Shown: positions 1 through 8,953, numbered from the stretch's first letter. The stretch is DNA of 60,835 nt from an uncultured Bradyrhizobium sp. (GCF_936928535.1 NZ_CAKZHY010000126.1:1-60835); one strand, 5' to 3'. The notes: generated from the sequence alone by a model not told the origin. Numbers and translations: made by a program.

Positions 1-97
1 GCTTGTAGTCGATGTCGAAGCCGAGAGTTTTCGCCGTCGCGTAAAGATTGGCCCCGTCGATGAAGAGCGCGATCTTGTTGGTAGGGGAAGGTGACAT
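1..97 (-). CDS. NYN-domain (LabA/DUF88-type) protein, N-terminal fragment
   Basis: Only the first 32 codons are inside the window; the gene continues off the left edge. The start codon is the ATG read on the minus strand at 97-95. The visible peptide reads MSPSPTNKIALFIDGANLYA and continues with a TAKTLGFDIDYK segment. The hydrophobic strand ending in F-I-D-G-x-N-L is the first metal-binding strand of NYN/PIN-like nuclease domains (LabA/DUF88 family), where the Asp is part of the acidic active site. Such genes are commonly found divergent from rpoZ in Rhizobiales, as here. A function as an RNA-processing nuclease is family inference; the rest of the protein cannot be seen. Confidence 0.75.
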   Translation of the reverse strand, partial: MSPSPTNKIALFIDGANLYATAKTLGFDIDYK

Positions 98-428
98 TCA
101 GTTTGCTCGCGTAGTGTGTTCGTGATTGATCGTTTTATTGTTGGCGCAGCGGCAGCATGCCGCGCAGTTCAAAGTGCTGCCGAAACCCGTCGAAACCGCA
201 AATCCGGAGAAGTCGGGGCAATCAAGGTATAGTTATGGCGGTCCTGTTTACTCCCGGTGCCGCCCACCATGGCAGCCCGGGAAACCACCGATCCCAGCCC
301 CAATGTGGGGGTATCAGAGCCTTTTGGCGAGGCCAAATCACAAATTGGCCTTGCGAAATCGGCCCGGTCCCTATAACTAGCCCGGATCATCCACATATTT
401 CGTCCCACCCACAACGGAGCGACAGTCT
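98..428. other. Intergenic region between NYN gene and rpoZ
   Basis: This 331-base divergent spacer shows no convincing gene; its short open frames lack codon bias and recognisable motifs. It holds a small perfect hairpin (CCCC-aatg-tGGGG, about 298-310) and a larger imperfect inverted repeat (about 324-357) built around GGCCAAAT and ATTGGCC. A TATAAC hexamer at 372-377 could be the rpoZ -10 box, with TTGCGA at 351-356 as a poorly spaced (15 bp) -35. I could not match the structured part to tmRNA, 4.5S or 6S RNA. Confidence 0.4.
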
Positions 429-821
429 ATGGCTCGCGTCACCGTAGAAGATTGTATCGACAAGGTCGACAACCGGTTTGACCTGGTCCTGCTGGCCGCC
501 CACCGTGCCCGCATGATTTCGTCCGGTTCACAACTAACGGTTGACCGCGATAACGACAAGAACCCTGTTGTATCTTTGCGCGAAATTGCCGACACGACCA
601 TCTCGCCGGAGGACCTCCGCGAGGAGCTGGTCCACTCCCTCCAGAAGTTTGTCGAGGTGGACGAGCCCGAGCCGGACACGGTTCCGCTGATCGGCTCCGC
701 CGGTGCCAGCGTCGATGCGGACGATACCGAAGTGGCTGTGGAGCGCATGACCGAAGAGGAGCTCCTGAAGGGCCTCGAAGGCCTCGCGCCGCCGGAAGAG
801 CAGCCCGAGGAGGACGAGTAA
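429..821 (+). CDS. rpoZ: DNA-directed RNA polymerase omega subunit
   Basis: Omega is the small RNA polymerase subunit that latches onto beta-prime and helps core assembly. The protein begins MARVTVEDCIDKVDNRFDLV, the conserved omega signature, followed by LAAHRARMIS and a stretch matching the E(I/V)A block (residues about 50-60, LREIADTTIS). At 130 residues it is longer than the E. coli subunit because of an acidic C-terminal tail ending EEQPEEDE, typical of alphaproteobacterial omega. The gene precedes the (p)ppGpp synthetase gene rsh, as in many Proteobacteria, but a strong terminator lies between them, so the two are probably transcribed separately. Confidence 0.96.
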   Translation: MARVTVEDCIDKVDNRFDLVLLAAHRARMISSGSQLTVDRDNDKNPVVSLREIADTTISPEDLREELVHSLQKFVEVDEPEPDTVPLIGSAGASVDADDTEVAVERMTEEELLKGLEGLAPPEEQPEEDE

Positions 822-860
822 TCGTCTTGCTCGCGATCGTCGACTTCTTGTGATCTTATC

Positions 861-893
861 AAAGGCCCGAACCCGCGTTCGGGCCTTTGCTTT
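861..893 (+). terminator. Rho-independent terminator of rpoZ
   Basis: A perfect 12-bp stem, AAAGGCCCGAAC / GTTCGGGCCTTT, with a 4-base CCGC loop spans 861-888 and is followed by GCTTTTG. It lies about 40 bases after the rpoZ stop codon. Confidence 0.9.
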
Positions 894-1031
894 TGTTGGC
901 GTTTTCGTGGTTACCATAGCGTTGCCGGTTCGTGTCGCGCGCCTGTCAGTGAATTGATCGGCCGTGTCCGCGATCGGAGCTTAGGATGTATACAACGGGC
1001 CGTTTCCCGGTCCGTTTGAAGGCAGGACGGT

Positions 1032-3323
1032 ATGGTGTATCGACGCCGCAGACCCACGCAGATGCAGGCCGCAACCGAATCGGTTGCCGTGGCCCCGACT
1101 GCGCCGGTGGCACGGCCGGCGAAGCCGCGCGCGCGGATGATGCGGCAGTATGACCTTGTCGAGCGCGTCCGGTCCTACAATCCGAACACCAACGAAGACC
1201 TGCTGAACCGCGCCTATGTCTATGCCATGAAGGCGCACGGGTCGCAGACCCGAGCCTCGGGCGACCCCTATTTCTCACACCCGCTCGAAGTGGCGGCGAT
1301 TCTCACCGATCTGAAGCTCGACGATGCCACCATCGTCGCGGCGCTGCTGCACGATACGATCGAGGACACGGAGGCGACGCGCGCCGAGATCGACCAGATC
1401 TTCGGCCCCGAGATCGGGGCGCTGGTGGAAGGCCTGACCAAGCTGAAGCGGCTCGAGCTGGTCTCGCGCGAGGCCAAGCAGGCCGAGAACCTGCGCAAAT
1501 TGTTGCTGGCGATCGCCGACGATGTCCGCGTGCTCCTGGTCAAGCTCGCCGACCGCCTGCACAACATGCGCACGCTCGATTTCGTGCCGACGGAATCGCG
1601 CCGGCGCATTGCTGAGGAGACGCTCGACATCTACGCGCCGCTGGCCGGGCGCATGGGCATGCAGGAGATGCGCGAGGAGCTGGAGGATCTGTCCTTCCGT
1701 ACCCTCGACCCCGAAGCCTATTCGGTCGTGATGCAGCGGCTCGATGCGCTCGCCGAGCGCAACCGCAACCTGATCGGCGAGATCGAGGACCAGCTCTCCA
1801 ACAATCTGCGTCACCGCGGCCTCGGCGCACGGGTCTATGGCCGCCGCAAGAAGCCGTTTTCGATCTGGACCAAGATGGAGCGCAAGTCGGTCGGCTTCGA
1901 GCAGCTGTCGGACATCTTCGGCTTCCGTGTCGTCGTCAACGACATCGAGGCCTGCTATCGCGCGCTCGGCATCGTCCACACCACCTGGCCGGTCGTGCCG
2001 GGGCGGTTCAAGGACTACATCTCGACGCCGAAGCAGAACGATTATCGTTCGATACACACGACGGTCATCGGGCCCGGCAACCAGCGCGTCGAGCTCCAGA
2101 TCCGCACCGAGGCGATGGACCAGATCGCCGAGCGCGGCATCGCGGCGCACGTCTTCTACAAGGAAGGCGTGGGCTCGCCGACCGAATTCCTCAAGCGCGA
2201 GTCCAACGCGTTCGCCTGGCTGCGCCACACCATCGGCATCCTCTCCGAGAGCGCCAACCCGGAAGAGTTCCTCGAGCATACCAAGCTGGAGCTGTTCCAC
2301 GACCAGGTGTTCTGCTTCACCCCGAAGGGCAAGCTGATCGCGCTGCCGCGCCACGCCAATGTGATCGACTTCGCCTATGCCGTACATACCGACGTCGGCA
2401 ACAGCGCGGTGGGCTGCAAGATCAACGGCCAGTTCGCGCCGCTGTCCTCGGAGCTCCAGAATGGCGACGAGGTCGAGGTGCTGACTTCGGAAGCGCAATC
2501 GGCGCCGCCCTCGGCCTGGGAAACGCTCGCGGTCACCGGCAAGGCCCGCGCCGCGATCCGGCGCGCCACGCGGACTGCTGTGCGCGATCAATATGCCGGC
2601 CTTGGCCGGCGCATCGTCGAGCGCCTGTTCGAGCGCGCCAAGATCGAATACGCCGACGACAAGCTCAAGGGCGCGCTGCCGCGGCTCGCGCGCACCTCGA
2701 TCGAGGACGTGATGGCGGCGGTGGGACGCGGCGAGATCAAGGCCTCCCACGTCGCGCGCGCGATGTATCCTGATTACAAGGAGGAGCGCGTCGCGCGCTA
2801 TGGCGTCAAGAAGGGGCAGGGGCTCGCCGCCAAGCTCAAGGAGAAGTCGCCTGAGCCGTCACGCAGCCCGGTCGCGATTCCGATCGGTGGCAACAACTCT
2901 TCCCTGCCGGTGAAGTTCGCGCCGAATGGCGGCGCCGTGCCGGGCGATCGCATCGTCGGTATCGTCACGCCGGGCGAGGGGATCACGATCTATCCGATCC
3001 AGTCGCCGGCGCTGAAGGATTTCGAGGAGGAGCCGGAGCGCTGGCTCGACGTCCGCTGGGACATCGAGGACTCCGCGCCGCAGCGCTTCCCTGCGCGCAT
3101 CAAGGTCGAGAACGTCAACGAGCCCGGCGCGCTGGCGCAGATCGCCACCGTGATCGCCGAGCACGACGGCAATATCGACAATATCAGCATGCAGCGCCGC
3201 TCGCCCGACTTCACGGAGACGACGATCGATCTCGAAGTCTACGATCTCAAGCATTTGAGCGCGATCCTGGCCCAGCTGCGCGCCAAGGCGGTCGTCGCCA
3301 AAGTCGAACGTGTCAATGGATAG
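1032..3323 (+). CDS. rsh: Bifunctional (p)ppGpp synthetase/hydrolase (Rsh, RelA/SpoT family)
   Basis: This enzyme makes and degrades the stringent-response alarmone (p)ppGpp, and is usually the only long RelA/SpoT enzyme in alphaproteobacteria. Domain order: HD hydrolase (residues about 55-210, with H83 in FSHPLEV and the HD pair in LLHDTIED), synthetase (about 260-390, with DIFGFRVVV and KDYISTPKQNDYRSIHT), TGS (about 420-480, VFCFTPKGKLIALP) and a C-terminal ACT domain (about 685-760). Both catalytic halves keep their key motifs, so both activities are expected. The chosen ATG gives 763 aa; the N-terminal 35 residues are Ala/Pro-rich and a second in-frame ATG lies at 1137. The pdxJ-acpS-lepB-rnc-era genes follow on the same strand. 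Confidence 0.95.
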   Translation: MVYRRRRPTQMQAATESVAVAPTAPVARPAKPRARMMRQYDLVERVRSYNPNTNEDLLNRAYVYAMKAHGSQTRASGDPYFSHPLEVAAILTDLKLDDATIVAALLHDTIEDTEATRAEIDQIFGPEIGALVEGLTKLKRLELVSREAKQAENLRKLLLAIADDVRVLLVKLADRLHNMRTLDFVPTESRRRIAEETLDIYAPLAGRMGMQEMREELEDLSFRTLDPEAYSVVMQRLDALAERNRNLIGEIEDQLSNNLRHRGLGARVYGRRKKPFSIWTKMERKSVGFEQLSDIFGFRVVVNDIEACYRALGIVHTTWPVVPGRFKDYISTPKQNDYRSIHTTVIGPGNQRVELQIRTEAMDQIAERGIAAHVFYKEGVGSPTEFLKRESNAFAWLRHTIGILSESANPEEFLEHTKLELFHDQVFCFTPKGKLIALPRHANVIDFAYAVHTDVGNSAVGCKINGQFAPLSSELQNGDEVEVLTSEAQSAPPSAWETLAVTGKARAAIRRATRTAVRDQYAGLGRRIVERLFERAKIEYADDKLKGALPRLARTSIEDVMAAVGRGEIKASHVARAMYPDYKEERVARYGVKKGQGLAAKLKEKSPEPSRSPVAIPIGGNNSSLPVKFAPNGGAVPGDRIVGIVTPGEGITIYPIQSPALKDFEEEPERWLDVRWDIEDSAPQRFPARIKVENVNEPGALAQIATVIAEHDGNIDNISMQRRSPDFTETTIDLEVYDLKHLSAILAQLRAKAVVAKVERVNG

Positions 3324-3368
3324 GCGAGCTTCGTCATCGCCTGTTGCTCCGATCTTGCGAGTCCTGAA

Positions 3369-4121
3369 ATGCCTGCATCTCCGCTCCGCCTCGGCGTCAA
3401 TATCGACCATGTCGCGACCGTCCGTAATGCGCGCGGCGGCCGCCATCCCGATCCGGTCCGCGCCGCGCTGCTGGCGATCGAGGCCGGCGCCGACGGCATC
3501 ACGGCGCATTTGCGCGAGGACCGCCGGCACATCCGCGACGAGGACATGGCGCGGCTGAAGGCCGAGATCTCCAAGCCGCTGAACTTCGAGATGGCGGCGA
3601 CCGACGACATGATGCGGATATCGCTCGCCACCAAGCCGCACGCGGTGTGTCTGGTGCCGGAGCGTCGCCAGGAGGTGACGACGGAGGGCGGGCTCGACGT
3701 GGTCGGTCAGCACAATGCGCTCGCGCCCTATATCGCGCGGCTGAACGATGCCGGCATCCGCGTCTCGCTGTTCATCGCCGCCGATCCCGCGCAGATCGCG
3801 ATGGCGGCCCGGCTGCGCGCGCCCGTGATCGAGATCCACACCGGCGCCTGGTGCGATGCCGTCACCGACGGCCACGCCGACAAGGCGGAGGCTGAATGGC
3901 AGCGAATCGTGGCGGGCGTGAAGGTCGCGAAGGACGCAGGCCTCGAGGTCCATGCCGGGCACGGGCTTGACTACGCGACCGCGGAGAAGATTGCAGCGCT
4001 GCCCGAGATCATGGAGCTCAATATCGGCTACTACATGATCGGCGAAGCCCTGTTCGTCGGTCTTGCCGAGACGGTGCGCAAGATGCGCGCGGCGATGGAT
4101 CGTGGCCGGAGCCGGGCATGA
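3369..4121 (+). CDS. pdxJ: Pyridoxine 5'-phosphate synthase
   Basis: PdxJ condenses 1-deoxyxylulose 5-phosphate with 3-amino-2-oxopropyl phosphate to form pyridoxine 5'-phosphate, the last step of DXP-dependent vitamin B6 synthesis. The 250-residue length fits the TIM-barrel family. Visible hallmarks are LGVNIDHVATVRNARGG at residues 6-22, HLREDRRHI around 57-65, EIHTGAWCD in the C-terminal half and HAGHGLDY before the last helices. Its stop codon overlaps the acpS start (ATGA), so the two are translationally coupled, as is usual in Proteobacteria. Confidence 0.96.
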   Translation: MPASPLRLGVNIDHVATVRNARGGRHPDPVRAALLAIEAGADGITAHLREDRRHIRDEDMARLKAEISKPLNFEMAATDDMMRISLATKPHAVCLVPERRQEVTTEGGLDVVGQHNALAPYIARLNDAGIRVSLFIAADPAQIAMAARLRAPVIEIHTGAWCDAVTDGHADKAEAEWQRIVAGVKVAKDAGLEVHAGHGLDYATAEKIAALPEIMELNIGYYMIGEALFVGLAETVRKMRAAMDRGRSRA

Positions 4122-4537
4122 TCATCGGCATCGGCTCCGACCTGATCGACATCACGCGCGTCGCCAAGGTGATCGAGCGCCATGGCGAGCGTTTCCTCGA
4201 TCGCATCTTCACCGCGGCCGAGCGCGCCAAGGCGGAGCGGCGGGCCAAGAACGAGAAGATGGTCGTGGCGACCTACGCCAAGCGCTTTGCCGCCAAGGAG
4301 GCCTGCTCCAAGGCGCTCGGCACCGGCATCCGGCAGGGTGTCTGGTGGCGCGACATGGGGGTGGTCAATCTGCCTGGAGGACGGCCGTCGATGCGGCTGA
4401 CCGGGGGAGCGCTGGCCCGGCTTCAGGCCCTGACGCCGGATGGCTTCGAGGCCCAGATCGATCTGTCGATCACGGATGACTGGCCGCTGGCGCAGGCCTT
4501 CGTGATCATTTCCGCCACGCCGCTGGCCAAGCCCTGA
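4118..4537 (+). CDS. acpS: Holo-[acyl-carrier-protein] synthase
   Basis: AcpS transfers 4'-phosphopantetheine from CoA to a serine of acyl carrier proteins and so activates fatty-acid synthesis. The 139-aa protein starts MIIGIGSDLIDITRVAKV, which holds the metal-binding Asp of the AcpS signature, and has FAAKEACSKALGTG (residues about 54-67) with the second acidic ligand. It overlaps the end of pdxJ by four bases. The same enzyme could also prime the DltC-like carrier at 41074, but that is inference. Confidence 0.95.
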   Translation: MIIGIGSDLIDITRVAKVIERHGERFLDRIFTAAERAKAERRAKNEKMVVATYAKRFAAKEACSKALGTGIRQGVWWRDMGVVNLPGGRPSMRLTGGALARLQALTPDGFEAQIDLSITDDWPLAQAFVIISATPLAKP

Positions 4538-4636
4538 AACCCGGGCGGCCAATTTTATAATTCGTATGAAAAATCAATGGTTTGTGAGTTTTTGATGCGA
4601 TCCTTGATTGCGTGGCCTGCGACAACCGTCTAAAAG

Positions 4637-4650
4637 TTTGCGGACGCAAA
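4637..4650. promoter_or_regulatory. Palindrome upstream of lepB
   Basis: TTTGCG-GA-CGCAAA is a perfect 6-bp inverted repeat about 140 bases before lepB, in the only sizeable gap (250 bases) between acpS and lepB. The gap is more AT-rich than its surroundings and presumably carries the lepB-rnc-era promoter. No regulator can be assigned. Confidence 0.35.
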
Positions 4651-4787
4651 TCAGGCTGGGCGAATTCGGCTTTACGCCGGAATTGGCCCTCACTATCAGA
4701 ATCAGGACAATCTCCTTGGACCGCGAACCGGTGGGCTGTTCGCGGGGGGAGGGCGTTCTGTGATCGCCGGCCGGAATTGAGAGAGCA

Positions 4788-5552
4788 ATGAGCGTGACTT
4801 CAGGAACGAAAACTGAGAGCGGCGTCGGCGAAACGATCCGGGTCGTGATCCATGCTCTCCTGATCGCGCTGGTGATCCGCACCTTCCTGTTTCAGCCGTT
4901 CAACATCCCGTCTGGCTCGATGAAGGCGACGCTGCTGGTCGGCGACTATCTGTTCGTCTCGAAATATTCGTACGGCTACAGCCATTATTCGATCCCGTTC
5001 TCGCCGCCGCTGTTCTCGGGACGGATCTGGGGCTCGGAGCCGAACCGCGGCGACATCGTCGTGTTTCGCCTGCCGAAGGACGACACCACCGACTACATCA
5101 AACGCGTGATCGGCCTGCCCGGCGACCACATCCAGATGAAGGACGGTCTGCTCTACATCAACGATACCCCGGTCGAGCGCCAACGCATGAGCGAATTTGT
5201 CGGCGAGGATCCGTGCGGCTCCGAAGGCGGCGGCATCTCGCGGGTGAAGCGCTGGAAGGAAACGCTGCCGAACGGCGTCTCCTACGAGACGCTCGATTGC
5301 GCCGACAACGGCTACATGGACAACACCAATGTCTACACGGTGCCTCCAGGCCATTTCTTCATGATGGGCGACAACCGCGACAACTCGACCGATAGCCGCT
5401 TCCTCGGCCAGGTCGGTTATGTGCCGGCGGAAAATCTGATCGGCCGCGCCCAGATGATCTTCTTCTCGATAGGCGAAGGCGAGCATGCCTGGATGTTCTG
5501 GCGCTGGCCGTGGTCGGTGCGCTGGAATCGCTTCTTCAAAATCGTCCGATGA
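4788..5552 (+). CDS. lepB: Signal peptidase I
   Basis: LepB cleaves signal peptides from proteins leaving through Sec and Tat. The 254-aa protein has one N-terminal membrane segment (residues about 17-35), then the catalytic serine S44 in IPSGSMKATL and the general-base lysine K105 in DYIKRVIGLPGD. MGDNRDNSTDSRF near residue 190 is conserved box E. Two features are less usual: a Ser/Gly/Thr-rich N-terminus before the membrane helix, and an insert of about 45 residues (SEGGGISRVKRWKE and following) with two cysteines, common in alphaproteobacterial LepB. The start of rnc overlaps its stop codon. Confidence 0.96.
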   Translation: MSVTSGTKTESGVGETIRVVIHALLIALVIRTFLFQPFNIPSGSMKATLLVGDYLFVSKYSYGYSHYSIPFSPPLFSGRIWGSEPNRGDIVVFRLPKDDTTDYIKRVIGLPGDHIQMKDGLLYINDTPVERQRMSEFVGEDPCGSEGGGISRVKRWKETLPNGVSYETLDCADNGYMDNTNVYTVPPGHFFMMGDNRDNSTDSRFLGQVGYVPAENLIGRAQMIFFSIGEGEHAWMFWRWPWSVRWNRFFKIVR

Positions 5553-6469
5553 AAGACGAAGCCAAGGACGTCGCGACCCAATCGATCGAGGCGCAAGCCG
5601 CTCCCGACGGCGAAGCTGCAACCAAGACGGTTGCGAGCAGGGCTCCGGATGGCAAGGCTTCCGACGCCAAGGCTTCGGACGGCAAGGCGCCTGAAAGCAA
5701 GACGCCTGAAAGCAAGACGCCTGCGAAGAAGAAGCGGACGCGGAGCAGCAAGGCCAAGGCCAAGGCGGCGGCCGATGCGAGCGCGGCGCTCGAGGCCCGC
5801 ATCGGCCATCACTTCGCTGATCCGAACCTGCTGATGCAGGCGATCACGCATGTGTCGGCGCTGAAGTCCGGGCGCAAGCGCGGTGACAGCTATCAGCGGC
5901 TGGAGTTCCTCGGCGACCACGTGCTCGGGCTCGTCGTCTCCGACATGCTCTATCATGCCTTCCCGAATGCCGATGAGGGCGAGTTGTCCAAGCGGCTTGC
6001 CGAACTCGTGCGCAAAGAAAGCTGCGCCGACGTCGCCAAGTCGCTCGGTCTGCTCGACGACATCAAGCTCGGCTCGGTCGGCTCCAGCGCCGATGGCCGC
6101 CTGCGCAAATCCATCCTCGGCGACATCTGCGAGGCCGTGATCGGGGCGATCTTCCTCGACGGCGGCCACGCGGCGGCGGACGAGTTCGTCAAGCGCAACT
6201 GGACCGAGCGCATGCACAAGCCGCGGCGTCCCTTGCGCGACCCCAAGACCGTGCTGCAGGAATGGGCGCAGGGCAAGGGATTGCCGACGCCCGTTTATCG
6301 CGAGGTCGAGCGCACCGGTCCGCATCACGATCCGCAGTTCCGCGTCGCCGTCGACCTGCCGGGGCTGGCGCCTGCCGAAGGCATCGGCGGCAGCAAACGC
6401 GCGGCGGAGAAGGTGGCAGCTTCAGTCATGATCGAACGTGAAGGCGTTGGCGGCGGCAATGACGGCTGA
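5549..6469 (+). CDS. rnc: Ribonuclease III with a long basic N-terminal tail
   Basis: RNase III cuts double-stranded RNA in rRNA processing and antisense regulation. The nuclease domain (from about residue 75) contains YQRLEFLGDHVLGLVVSDM, which is the family signature with its acidic metal ligands. The second acidic site is in GDICEAVIGAIFLDGG, and a C-terminal dsRNA-binding domain carries the GGSKRAAEKVAA block. The start was chosen at the ATGA overlap with lepB. The odd part is residues 1-70: an Ala/Lys/Ser/Asp-rich, probably disordered tail with repeated SKTPE and ASDxKA units, absent from the 226-aa E. coli enzyme. Total length is 306 aa. Confidence 0.93.
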   Translation: MKDEAKDVATQSIEAQAAPDGEAATKTVASRAPDGKASDAKASDGKAPESKTPESKTPAKKKRTRSSKAKAKAAADASAALEARIGHHFADPNLLMQAITHVSALKSGRKRGDSYQRLEFLGDHVLGLVVSDMLYHAFPNADEGELSKRLAELVRKESCADVAKSLGLLDDIKLGSVGSSADGRLRKSILGDICEAVIGAIFLDGGHAAADEFVKRNWTERMHKPRRPLRDPKTVLQEWAQGKGLPTPVYREVERTGPHHDPQFRVAVDLPGLAPAEGIGGSKRAAEKVAASVMIEREGVGGGNDG

Positions 6470-7385
6470 AACAAGCGGTGAGGCGCCTACCGCGACGCGC
6501 TGCGGCTTCGTTGCGCTGATCGGCGCGCCGAATGTCGGCAAGTCCACGCTGGTCAATGCGCTGGTCGGAGCCAAGGTCACCATCGTCTCGCGCAAGGTCC
6601 AGACCACGCGCGCGCTGATCCGCGGCATCGTGATCGAGAACAACGCGCAGATCATCCTGGTCGACACGCCAGGCATCTTCCTGCCCAAGCGCCGGCTCGA
6701 CCGCGCCATGGTCTCGACCGCCTGGAGCGGGGCCCATGACGCGGATCTCGTCTGCGTGCTGCTCGATGCCAAGACCGGCATCGACGAGGAGGCCGAGGCG
6801 ATCCTCTCCAAGGCCGCCAGCGTCAATCATGACAAGATCCTGGTCATCAACAAGGTCGATCTGGTCCAGCGCGAGAAGCTGCTGGCGCTGGCGCAGGCCG
6901 CCAACGAGCGCGTGAAGTTCGTGCGAACCTTCATGATCGCGGCGATCTCGGGCGATGGCGTCGACGACATCCGCACCACGCTCGCCGAGATGGTGCCGCC
7001 GGGGCCGTACCTCTACCCCGAGGACCAGATGTCGGACGCGCCGATGCGGCAGCTTGCGGCCGAGATCACGCGCGAGAAGATCTATCAGAAGCTGCACCAG
7101 GAATTGCCCTACCAGTCCACGGTCGAGACCGACAAATGGGAGGAGCGCAAGGACAAGTCGGTGCGGATCGAGCAGACGATCTTCGTGGAGCGCGAAAGCC
7201 AGCGCAAGATCGTGCTCGGCAAGGGCGGCGCCACCATCAAGTCGATCGGTGCCGACTCGCGCAAGGAACTGATGCAGATCCTCGACGTGCCGGTACATCT
7301 GTTCCTGTTCGTCAAGGTGCGCGAGAATTGGGGTGACGACCCCGATCGCTACCGCGAAATGGGTCTGGAATTCCCCAAAGAATAA
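6459..7385 (+). CDS. era: GTPase Era
   Basis: Era is an essential GTPase that binds the 3' end of 16S rRNA and assists maturation of the 30S subunit. G motifs are visible: GAPNVGKST (G1, residues about 22-30), DTPGI (G3) and NKVD (G4). The C-terminal KH domain shows the GKGGATIKSIGADSRKEL block. The ATG at 6459 gives the family-typical 308 aa; a GTG at 6438 would add seven residues. It overlaps the end of rnc by 11 bases, continuing the lepB-rnc-era coupling. Confidence 0.95.
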   Translation: MTAETSGEAPTATRCGFVALIGAPNVGKSTLVNALVGAKVTIVSRKVQTTRALIRGIVIENNAQIILVDTPGIFLPKRRLDRAMVSTAWSGAHDADLVCVLLDAKTGIDEEAEAILSKAASVNHDKILVINKVDLVQREKLLALAQAANERVKFVRTFMIAAISGDGVDDIRTTLAEMVPPGPYLYPEDQMSDAPMRQLAAEITREKIYQKLHQELPYQSTVETDKWEERKDKSVRIEQTIFVERESQRKIVLGKGGATIKSIGADSRKELMQILDVPVHLFLFVKVRENWGDDPDRYREMGLEFPKE

Positions 7386-7406
7386 GCAAGAACAGATCGG
7401 TCTTTT

Positions 7407-7787
7407 ATGAGTGTGCCCCGCAACGTCCAGCGTTTCGAAGCGCTGCTCTATGCCTCGTTGATGCTGGACTCCCTGTCGGTCGCGGTACAGGACCGCACGC
7501 CCAGCATCGAAATGACCGAGCAGATGATCATGACCGGGACGCTGCTCGCGGGCGGGATGATCCTGCTGCTGGTCTATTTCGTCTGGCTGGCCGCGCGCTG
7601 GCGCAAGAACTGGCCGCGCTGGGTGCTGGCGGCGGCGCTGGTCTTGTCGGTGATCTCGCTCGCCCAGATCCTCGGCGAGCGAGGCCTCGAACTCGACAGC
7701 GCCATCGAGATCGTCTCCTGCGCGCTGACGGCGTTCGGGCTGTATTACTCTTTCACCGGCGACGCGCAGGGCTGGTTCAACGCGTGA
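7407..7787 (+). CDS. Conserved hypothetical membrane protein
   Basis: This 126-aa protein has three likely transmembrane segments: about residues 43-65 (TGTLLAGGMILLLVYFVWLA), 72-90 (WVLAAALVLSVISLAQIL) and 98-116 (AIEIVSCALTAFGLYYSFTG). I recognise no enzyme motif. It lies 21 bases after era and 33 bases before recO on the same strand, so it is probably transcribed with them. No function can be assigned. Confidence 0.75.
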   Translation: MSVPRNVQRFEALLYASLMLDSLSVAVQDRTPSIEMTEQMIMTGTLLAGGMILLLVYFVWLAARWRKNWPRWVLAAALVLSVISLAQILGERGLELDSAIEIVSCALTAFGLYYSFTGDAQGWFNA

Positions 7788-7820
7788 CGTTGTAGGGCGA
7801 AATCCGCTACACTTCACCCC

Positions 7821-8573
7821 ATGGAATGGACCGACGAAGGCATCGTGCTGGGCGTGCGGCGGCATGGCGAGAGCAGCGCCATTGTCGAACTGCTGACGCG
7901 TCAGCACGGCCGGCATCTCGGTCTCGTGCGTGGCGGCGCCAGCTCGCGGCTGCGGCCGCTCCTGCAGCCCGGCAACAGCGTCAGCGCGGTGTGGCGGGCC
8001 AGGCTCGATGAGCATCTCGGCACCTACGCGATCGAAGGCCTGAAGCTGCGCGCCGCGACGCTGCTGGGATCGTCCCACGGGGTCTATGGCGTCACCCATC
8101 TGGCCTCGATTGCGCGGCTGCTGCCCGAGCGCGATCCGCACGAGGACATCTTTGGGCTGCTCGAACATTCGCTCGATGATTTCGACGACATCGGCAGCGC
8201 GGCCGTGCATCTCATCCATTTTGAGCTGGCCATGCTGTCCGAGCTCGGCTTCGGGCTGGCCCTCGAAAACTGCGCGGTGACGGGGGAGACCACTGATCTG
8301 ATCTATGTGTCGCCGAAGTCAGGCGGCGCGGTGTCGCGCGGCGCGGGCGAGCCGTGGCGCGACCGGCTGCTGCGGTTGCCGCCGTTCCTGCGTCACGGCG
8401 AATCCGCCTATGAACTCACCGACGAGGATCTGCAGGACGGCTTTCGGTTGACCGGCCTGTTCCTGCTGCGCCATGTGCTGGAGCCGCGCGGACAGGGCCA
8501 TTCCGATGCGCGTGCAGGCTTCATCAACGCCCTGACCCGGCAGCAGGCAAAAGCGGCGCTCCCGGCGCCATGA
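7821..8573 (+). CDS. recO: DNA repair protein RecO
   Basis: RecO helps RecR load RecA onto SSB-coated single strands in gap repair. The N-terminal OB-fold is recognisable from MEWTDEGIVLGVRRHGESSA, with TRQHGRHLGLVRGG at residues about 27-40. The helical C-terminal half includes HLIHFELAMLSELGFGLAL. The 250-aa length and the position after era are normal for the family. A CAVTGE segment holds one cysteine; the full zinc-finger cysteine set seen in some RecO proteins is not present. Confidence 0.92.
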   Translation: MEWTDEGIVLGVRRHGESSAIVELLTRQHGRHLGLVRGGASSRLRPLLQPGNSVSAVWRARLDEHLGTYAIEGLKLRAATLLGSSHGVYGVTHLASIARLLPERDPHEDIFGLLEHSLDDFDDIGSAAVHLIHFELAMLSELGFGLALENCAVTGETTDLIYVSPKSGGAVSRGAGEPWRDRLLRLPPFLRHGESAYELTDEDLQDGFRLTGLFLLRHVLEPRGQGHSDARAGFINALTRQQAKAALPAP

Positions 8574-8674
8574 GCAGATCGCGCTGCTGCATTGCCTCAT
8601 GAGATGGGGTTCTCCCGGAACGAAATTCGTCCATCCGCGTTGGCCGGGCTGGTTCCACAACGGGGACAGCCCAA

Positions 8675-8953
8675 ATGTTGATCAGGGGTTTTGCGCTGAC
8701 CGCGGCGCTGTTCGCTTTTGCGCCCGACGCGATCGCCGGCGAGCCGCAACCTGGCGTGTTTCGCCGGGCCTCCTGCACCGTCGTCCGGTACTATGTGGCG
8801 AAATATTCCGCTGCGGCCGCAGAGACATGGGCCCGATCCCATGGCGCAACCGAAGCCGAGATCGAGGCGGCGCGCCGGTGCGTCGCCAACATGCCGGCGA
8901 CCTCGCCGGCCAAGGTCCAGCCGACCGTGACGGCGGGCTGGGCAGGGCAGTAG
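8675..8953 (+). CDS. Small secreted hypothetical protein
   Basis: This 92-aa product starts MLIRGFALTAALFAFAPDAIAGEP, a clear Sec signal peptide with likely cleavage after AIA. The mature part of about 70 residues has two cysteines (RRASCTVVRYYVAKYS and AARRCVANM) that could form a disulfide. It is probably periplasmic and resembles short periplasmic proteins common in Bradyrhizobium. No function is recognised. It sits between recO and parC on the same strand. Confidence 0.7.
   Translation: MLIRGFALTAALFAFAPDAIAGEPQPGVFRRASCTVVRYYVAKYSAAAAETWARSHGATEAEIEAARRCVANMPATSPAKVQPTVTAGWAGQ

Noticed and set aside
98..428. A tmRNA, 6S or 4.5S RNA in the gap before rpoZ
   Set aside because: Hairpins are present, but I could not find an acceptor stem with CCA, a tag frame, or the conserved SRP loop.
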